Source of the DNA: Bryoerythrophyllum caledonicum
Lineage: Eukaryota; Streptophyta; Bryopsida; Pottiales; Pottiaceae
Direction: 5' to 3'
Assembly: GCA_963971425.1 (NCBI GenBank)
Contig: OZ020516.1
Coordinates: forward strand, 32,476,199-32,540,198
Length of the DNA stretch: 64,000 bases
Part shown: positions 58,720 through 64,000 of the stretch, in pieces
Layout: the number at the start of each line of letters is the position of its first letter
How positions within the stretch are numbered: the stretch's first letter is position 1
Notes under the pieces: model-generated
What the model was told of the DNA's origin: nothing
Seen by the model: only the letters and a program-made list of their open reading frames with translations
The model's database searches: none
Program-made: the position numbers and the translations under genes

Positions 58720-60700
58720 TTTCTACCAAAAAACCTCCGGTAACATCCTCTGCGGTTCAGAGAAAAAATCCACCGGTGGACTCTATCTAGACCATATTTG
58801 TGACTTCTTATATATGTGAATTTATGTAAGTGTCGTATTAATTTTTTTCTATTGTCTTAGCCTTGTGGCAAGTTTTTCTTTTAAATTTTCTCCACCCTCC
58901 TATCTTTTTTAGGTCTTGCCCAAATTTTCTTTCATTTTTCCGGTCTTCCTGGTCAACCGGGAAAACCTCTTTCTAAGTCTTTATCTCCCAAGTTCTCTCT
59001 TTGTAATGATTTTATGTGACCTTGTGTCGTTAGTGTGTTGTTAGATATGTGAGACACCTATATCCACATATTCTAGCAAAGTATTCTGGAGTAGTCCACC
59101 GGTTGACCGGTAGACTTGTGTTTCATGGCCGGACCGGAGTTTGTGATAATTTGTGATAGGTGATTGGTGTACATACAAGGCACATCTGGGAGTTAGTCCA
59201 TCCTAGACAACATGACTCCACCGGTGACACGGACGCTTTCCAAGATTGACCCGAACAAATGGAAAGGAATTTCGAAAGGAGAATACTTTGAGGAAGGTAG
59301 TTAAGTTTTTAAAATCAATCTTCCGGTCAATCCTTCTATAGATCTACCGGGAGATAATTCCACTCTTCCGGATGGGTCTTCCGGTTGAGCCTTTGTTATA
59401 TATTATGTGTATTGTTGATTTATCCCACCGATTAATGGGATGTTGTTTTAAGTTGCTAGATTTAAACACTAGGGTGAGAGTAGTGATGTCGATGGAACCC
59501 CATTGCGCACCTAGTCACTACCACTTGAGTGATTTTTCCGGCTACTTATTTTTGTTAAAAAGAGGTTCACCGGTCCCAGGACAGTGTGTCTTTCGGTTTA
59601 CCGGTCTACCAGTAATCCGCCAGTGACTAGGTTACCGTTGATTTTAGGATATAGATGCCGTTTTGTCCTTTAATGAATCAACTTTTGGAAGGTAAATATT
59701 GACTTTACTGCACTTTTTAGATGCCATTTCCACCTTTTAGGGATCTAGTTTAGAGGGTAGCTATTGACTTTAATGCACGGTCTAGATGCCATTTCCACAT
59801 TTTGGGGATCTAGTTTTGGAAGGTAGCTAGTAGCCTTTGTATTCTTAAGGAGCTTTAGGCTTTTATGTTAAGTATTATTTTCTTTGTTGATTTGCTTGTG
59901 TCTTGCCTTCATTGCTCGTGTCTAGAGTCTTTATAGAGCTTGTGTGAGTAGATTGGGAGAGGGTTCAGTCCTCCTAGTGTGTCATTACTAGATATGCAAG
60001 GTTGTGACTTGTTGTGTGTTATGTGATTCAATGTGAGTAGAGACATCCCGAGGGTGTAGGATATCTAGGTTAGATAGGTGGAGTGAGATCCAGGATCTAT
60101 GCTCTAGACCCTTCACTGATAAGATTAGGAAGAGTTGTTTTATCGGATGGGATCCGTGAAGCCCAGTGCTATTTATGATAGCCTCCTTTAAGTGGAAAGC
60201 GTTTGGATTGGTGGGGAGGAGTGGTGATATCCCCCCTTCTGGTACACCGGGAGAGATCCCGGCTAAGCCTGAGTTCGGAGAATTCCGGGGTTTCTACCCT
60301 TGCAGTGGACGAATTCCGACGATCCCCGTAGAAGGTTGTCTTGCTCATATGATTTGCTTAGTACTAACTTGTTGTGAGTCTTGTATCTTTTTGGTTTGAT
60401 TCATTGGGTGTGGTTGTAGTTGGAACCCGGGCTTGCGTGACCGGTTTACCAGAACAAGTTCCCGGTAGATTGTGAAGACCGGTAAACTGGCTGCGACCTT
60501 TTTAACTCTTTCAAGGTGTAGGGTTAACTCTGGATATTGTGGCCTCTGGACTGCAAGAACGGAGGGCAATAACTTTCCGGGCACTATAAAAACTTACCGG
60601 AAAACTACTCTGACGCTCAACAGAGTTTAACTGAAACACTTGTGGTTACTTGTTACCGGTTACTATTGTACCGGGGAAGCCATCCTCCGGGACCTGCTGA
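58720..60700. other. ACCGG/CCGGT-rich repetitive DNA
   Basis: The motif CCGG, mostly as ACCGGT, TTCCGGT or ACCGGG, occurs dozens of times in otherwise AT-leaning DNA. No coding region is supported. It may be the untranslated leader or LTR of a retroelement whose left side is lost in the N gap; I found no matching second LTR. Confidence 0.45.
59682..59832. repeat. About 67-bp tandem duplication
   Basis: Both copies contain GATGCCATTTCCAC and GGATCTAGTTT, with a partial third copy beginning TTTTGGAAGGTAG. Confidence 0.8.
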
Positions 60701-60769
60701 GGTATTAAGTGTGAAGTATTGTTAAGATTTAAAGAATTTGATGCACGATAAAAATCCCTGGAAACGATA

Positions 60770-61560
60770 TGGTTAAGTGGGCTCACTTAACGTTAATTTC
60801 GGTTAACTTTGAGAATTACAAACCACTAGACTACGACATGCCATTTCCATATCATCGTATTGCTACAAGTGAATATCAGGGATTCCATCTTGTCGCCAAA
60901 AATGATGTCCAAATCCATGTTTATGGAGATGGATTTTCGAAAAATATATTTTTGGAGAAATTTTGGTTTTGTATGATTTTAGGAGATACTTTGTGTTGCC
61001 ACATGTGTGGTCTCCAAAATAATTGTGTCATCACTCTGGCCAAAACCGTGAAACAAAAAAATAAAAATAAATAAAAGCCCTGATGTTAGTTTCATAGGAT
61101 TTGTAAAAGGATAGCAAAAGGGCACTTAAGAGAGGTTAGTAAAGATACTTGCTCATGGCCAAGTTGAGCTCATGTGTACCTCAAAGGTACAAAGCAACCC
61201 TAGTGCATCCTCAAATGCTCCAAATCAACCCTTGTGCATTGTGCACCTCCAACTTTGTAGAGAGATTGTAGAATTTCATTGTCGAGTTGATCCATTACCG
61301 AGAATCCATCCAAAATTTTGTCGCTCTACAACGCATGCGCATAAAACTTCTCGCTGGAACCATTGAAATCACTGTTTCATTTGCTCGTCTATCTGATGTT
61401 CTGCCTGCTCTCTACTGATGTCCTTGTCCACAATCAATCCATGATTTCCTTTACAGACAACCACAATTTCCGAAATGCTAGAATGAAGACGTAAGTTTGA
61501 TCAATTGAATAACAAAGAGAGATTCTCCGTAAGCATGTCTGATTCGGAATCCGCTACAAG
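60770..61560. other. Intergenic DNA upstream of the tRNA
   Basis: A frame at 60769-61074 (101 codons) shows no domain. Nothing else supported. Confidence 0.35.
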
Positions 61561-61584
61561 GATGTAAGGACGTCCTGGTGTAGC

Positions 61585-61655
61585 GCGCAGCTGGTGTAGT
61601 GGTATCATAGTACCCTCCCACGGTACTGACCGGGGTTCGATTCCCCGGCTGCGCA
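61585..61655 (+). tRNA. tRNA-Gly (anticodon CCC)
   Basis: A 71-nt cloverleaf. The acceptor stem GCGCAGC pairs with GCTGCGC (discriminator A). The D-arm region TGGTGTAGTGG doubles as the A box. The anticodon stem GTACC/GGTAC encloses loop CTCCCAC with anticodon CCC (61617-61619). The T stem CGGGG/CCCCG encloses TTCGATT and carries the B box. CCA is not encoded, as expected for a nuclear gene. It decodes GGG glycine codons. It lies about 360 bp upstream of the exporter gene. Confidence 0.96.
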
Positions 61656-61683
61656 ATTACTTCGGCAGTTCCGGTCGGGGTAC

Positions 61684-61689
61684 TTTTTT
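61684..61689 (+). terminator. RNA polymerase III T-run terminator
   Basis: Six T residues about 30 nt downstream of the tRNA end, in the right strand for Pol III termination. Confidence 0.6.
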
Positions 61690-62013
61690 GGCTTTAAACC
61701 ATCATCTCTCCTGTTTCTGTCGATTTGGGGATGGGATTGGTACGGATGTAATGTGTGGCGTGTGACCACCAGTGGTTAATCAGTCTTCTCGACGACTTGT
61801 TCTCGAGAATGCGTATAATCGCCCTGGATTGACTGTCGTTTGAAAGATGAGCTCAGTTTGAAGGTTCATTGTATGCACGCAAAGCCATCAAAGTTTTCAC
61901 GTCATCGAAGATGCCGCCGTGAGCCCCACCTCTCAATTGGTGGAATGTCCAAGCGTCCCACTTCTCCGGCTTCCCTGATCAGGTGAGGCGTTGTGTGAGT
62001 TTCTCTGTAAGAG

Positions 62014-64000
62014 ATGGTCTTCGAGGTATCATGGCTCGACAAGGCCAAGGTTAACGGGGCTATGATCCTCGTGAGCGCGGGCTATGGTGGATACAACGCG
62101 CTCACCAAGGCATCCTTGTCTGGAGGTGTCGACCCGTTTGTCTTCTCCACGTACCGTGATGGAATCGGCTGCGTCACCCTTTTTCTGTACGCTGCCTACC
62201 TCGAAAGGTGAGATAACTCATTGGCTTGTTTTGTTTACGTCATACCCATGTTGCAATGGTGTATTCTCTGAAATGCTTGCGGATTTTCCTGCTTTCGATC
62301 TAATTGCAGCTGAAATCAATTATCCTCGGCAGGCAGCAGTGGCGAAAGATGTCGCTTGAAGTTGCAGGTCTTATCGTTGCACTGGCATTTGTGGGGTATG
62401 TCATTAATATCTTTGAATTTCAAAATTCTATGCGACGTTTGCTTCGATTGTCGAGGTTTGCTTCGATGGTCGAGGTTTGCTTCGATGGTCGAGGTTTGCT
62501 TCGATGGTCGAGGTTTGCATCACGTAGATGATCTAATGGTGAATTCGTGTAAGAACCGACACTCGGCTGAGTAATTGCTGCAGAGTGTATCTGCAGCAAG
62601 CACTTTTCCTGATTGGATTGCAGTATACAAACGTGGTTTTTGCTTCCCTGATGATGAACTGCATTCCAGCGTGGTCATTTCTCATTGCAGCACTTTGTGG
62701 GTGAGTCATACAAAAACTTGTTCTTTGCTCTTACATTCCCAGGGTTTAGTCACCACTGTTGATGTTAGAGTGAAACCCAACTAAGCATACGGTATATCAA
62801 ACTAAGCATGTGATAGTGCGGTCATTCAGGATAGAGGAAGTTGCTTTCCACAGGCGAGATGGGCAGGCCAAAGTGCTAGGCATCCTGTTGTGTGTTTCTG
62901 GGGCTACCATTCTGACCCTGTACAAGGGCCAGTCATTGTTTGGAGATCCAACACCCATTTCTCCGCTTCCTGGAACTACCGTGTCTCTCGGTTCTTTTCT
63001 CTCGGTTCTGCAAGGGTGGGAGATCGACCCATGGAGGTTTGGTGCACTCTGCCTGGTTGCCGATAGCTTCTTCTGCGGTGCATTCATCAACCTCCAGGTA
63101 ACTCACAACCCTGGCCACAGCCCTAAAACATGTGTATCGAATGTGATTGGAGTTGTTTGGTACCCAATTTCATGTATCTCTGTAACATGACATGGATCAG
63201 GCTTGCTACAAGGCAGAATTTCGGATTTTTGTCACCGAGTCACATCATTTTGATGAGGTTATCATTTTGCAGGTTCCAGCGCTGAAAAGATTCCCTGCTT
63301 TATTCACACTGATGTCCGCTGCGACTCTGCTAGGCGGTGTCATGTTTGCAACCACCGCTCTCTTCAGGGTGAAATTCGATCCCTCAGAGTGGATTCTTCC
63401 CTCCGCACCGGACTTAATTGCAGTCATATATGCAGTAAGCCTCTTGAACTGAGCTTTTCTATGCATGGGCTACATGATTTCAGTTCTCTCAGCGGATATC
63501 AGTGCTGCGCTCTTTCTCAAGTGCAGCTGTGAACTGCAGGGACTAGTGGCGACAGGGTCGTGCCTCTTTTTGCAATGCTGGTCGAATCACAAATGTGGCC
63601 CAGTTTTTGTTGCGGCCTACTCTCCGATGCAGGCCATATTCTCCACGTTTTTTGGCGTCCTCTTCCTCGGAGATCCGCTATTCTTGGGAAGGTAGCATCT
63701 ATGTACTGTACATATAAACAAAACGATCTGAAGTTAGTCCTTTCCTGGCGTTTGCTCCTATACTCACCCAAAATTTGTTCATGCTGGTTGGCTAGGGGCA
63801 ATAGTATCACACTTTTTTACGTAATCTAACTGTTCCAATCTCGTGTTCGTGGCAGTGTACTTGGTGCTACTTCGATCCTCTGTGGTATATTTCTCGTGAT
63901 TTGGGGTACACAAGAGAATCTTCGTCTGAAAACTCTCTCACTTCAGACATACCCGGTGGATGCTATGAGGCCATCTTCCGTCTTGGTCGAGCCATTACTT
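62014..64000 (+). CDS. WAT1-related EamA/DMT membrane exporter (3' end beyond window)
   Basis: Seven exons splice in phase with GT-AG introns: 62014-62207, 62333-62395, 62584-62700, 62830-63097, 63273-63434, 63540-63691 and 63856-end. About 367 residues lie in the window. The order matches plant WAT1/UMAMIT-type proteins of the drug/metabolite transporter superfamily. Examples are GYGGYNALTKASLSGGVDPF, FSTYRDGIGCVT...YLER, LIGLQYTNVVFASLMMNCIP, AWSFLIAALCG, QAKVLGILLCVSGATILTLY, GPVFVAAYSPMQAIFSTFFG, LFLGDPLFLG and SVLGATSILCGIFLVIWG. Ten hydrophobic segments in two EamA halves are expected; the relatives move auxin, amino acids or other metabolites across the vacuolar or plasma membrane. The substrate is unknown. 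The last exon passes the final membrane helix into the hydrophilic tail, and no stop codon is reached. Open reading and clean splice sites indicate a working gene. Confidence 0.92.
62441..62519. repeat. 19-bp tandem repeat in exporter intron 2
   Basis: Four copies of GAGGTTTGCTTCGATGGTC. Short open frames here are intronic. Confidence 0.9.

Noticed and set aside
62304-62574. Separate small genes in the exporter region
   Set aside because: These frames cover exon 2 plus intronic 19-bp repeats; in-phase splicing accounts for the coding part.

Overview
The window is nuclear DNA from a streptophyte, that is a land plant or a charophyte-grade alga. The evidence is a PLATZ zinc-binding transcription factor, a WAT1/EamA-type plant metabolite exporter with canonical GT-AG introns, a eukaryotic tRNA-Gly(CCC) with a Pol III T-run, fragments of plant families (TONNEAU1, PSI1-type DUF3475, AP2/ERF, V-ATPase subunit E), and plant CACTA DNA transposons. 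The genus cannot be fixed from the sequence. Intact genes are few and far apart in AT-rich, repeat-filled DNA. That suits a large, transposon-rich genome of a non-seed plant or charophyte; this is inference.

Layout. 1-2.2 kb: remains of the Ptta/En-Spm gene of a CACTA transposon. 2.2-12.2 kb: AT-rich DNA with several copies and relics of a TTAA-flanked MITE family. 12.4-13.8 kb: a TIR-bounded element carrying spliced exons of a coiled-coil host gene. 13.9-17.3 kb: a GC-shifted stretch with AP2/ERF-like and V-ATPase E fragments. 18.0-20.2 kb: 95-bp tandem repeats followed by an intact four-exon gene for a two-zinc-finger, TET/JBP-like 2-oxoglutarate dioxygenase. 22-26 kb: a mosaic of broken gene pieces (possible Argonaute, PSI1-like, TON1-like).

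26.5-35.2 kb: two degraded copies of an unrecognised RING-like protein gene on the minus strand and a degraded protein-kinase-like gene on the plus strand. They are accompanied by GC-rich minisatellites sharing one unit. A 1.74-kb CACTA element with a perfect AAT target duplication splits one copy. A second kinase copy lies at 55.9-57.8 kb, next to a different GC-rich satellite. 38.3-39.9 kb: an intronless copy of the splicing kinase PRP4 with one frameshift in an A-run, preceded by a 25-bp minisatellite. 42.7-43.6 kb: PLATZ gene on the minus strand. 45.3-48.1 kb: three TIR elements side by side. 51-53 kb: a decayed multi-exon gene of unknown function. 58-60.7 kb: ACCGG-rich repetitive DNA after a 200-N gap. 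61.6-64 kb: tRNA-Gly and a WAT1-like exporter that runs off the end.

No operon-like cooperation is expected. The genes that look functional are the dioxygenase, PLATZ, the tRNA and the exporter. Most of the rest is mobile DNA, captured fragments and decayed copies. The most novel items are the zinc-finger TET/JBP-like dioxygenase and the kinase/RING-like gene pair with shared GC-rich minisatellites.
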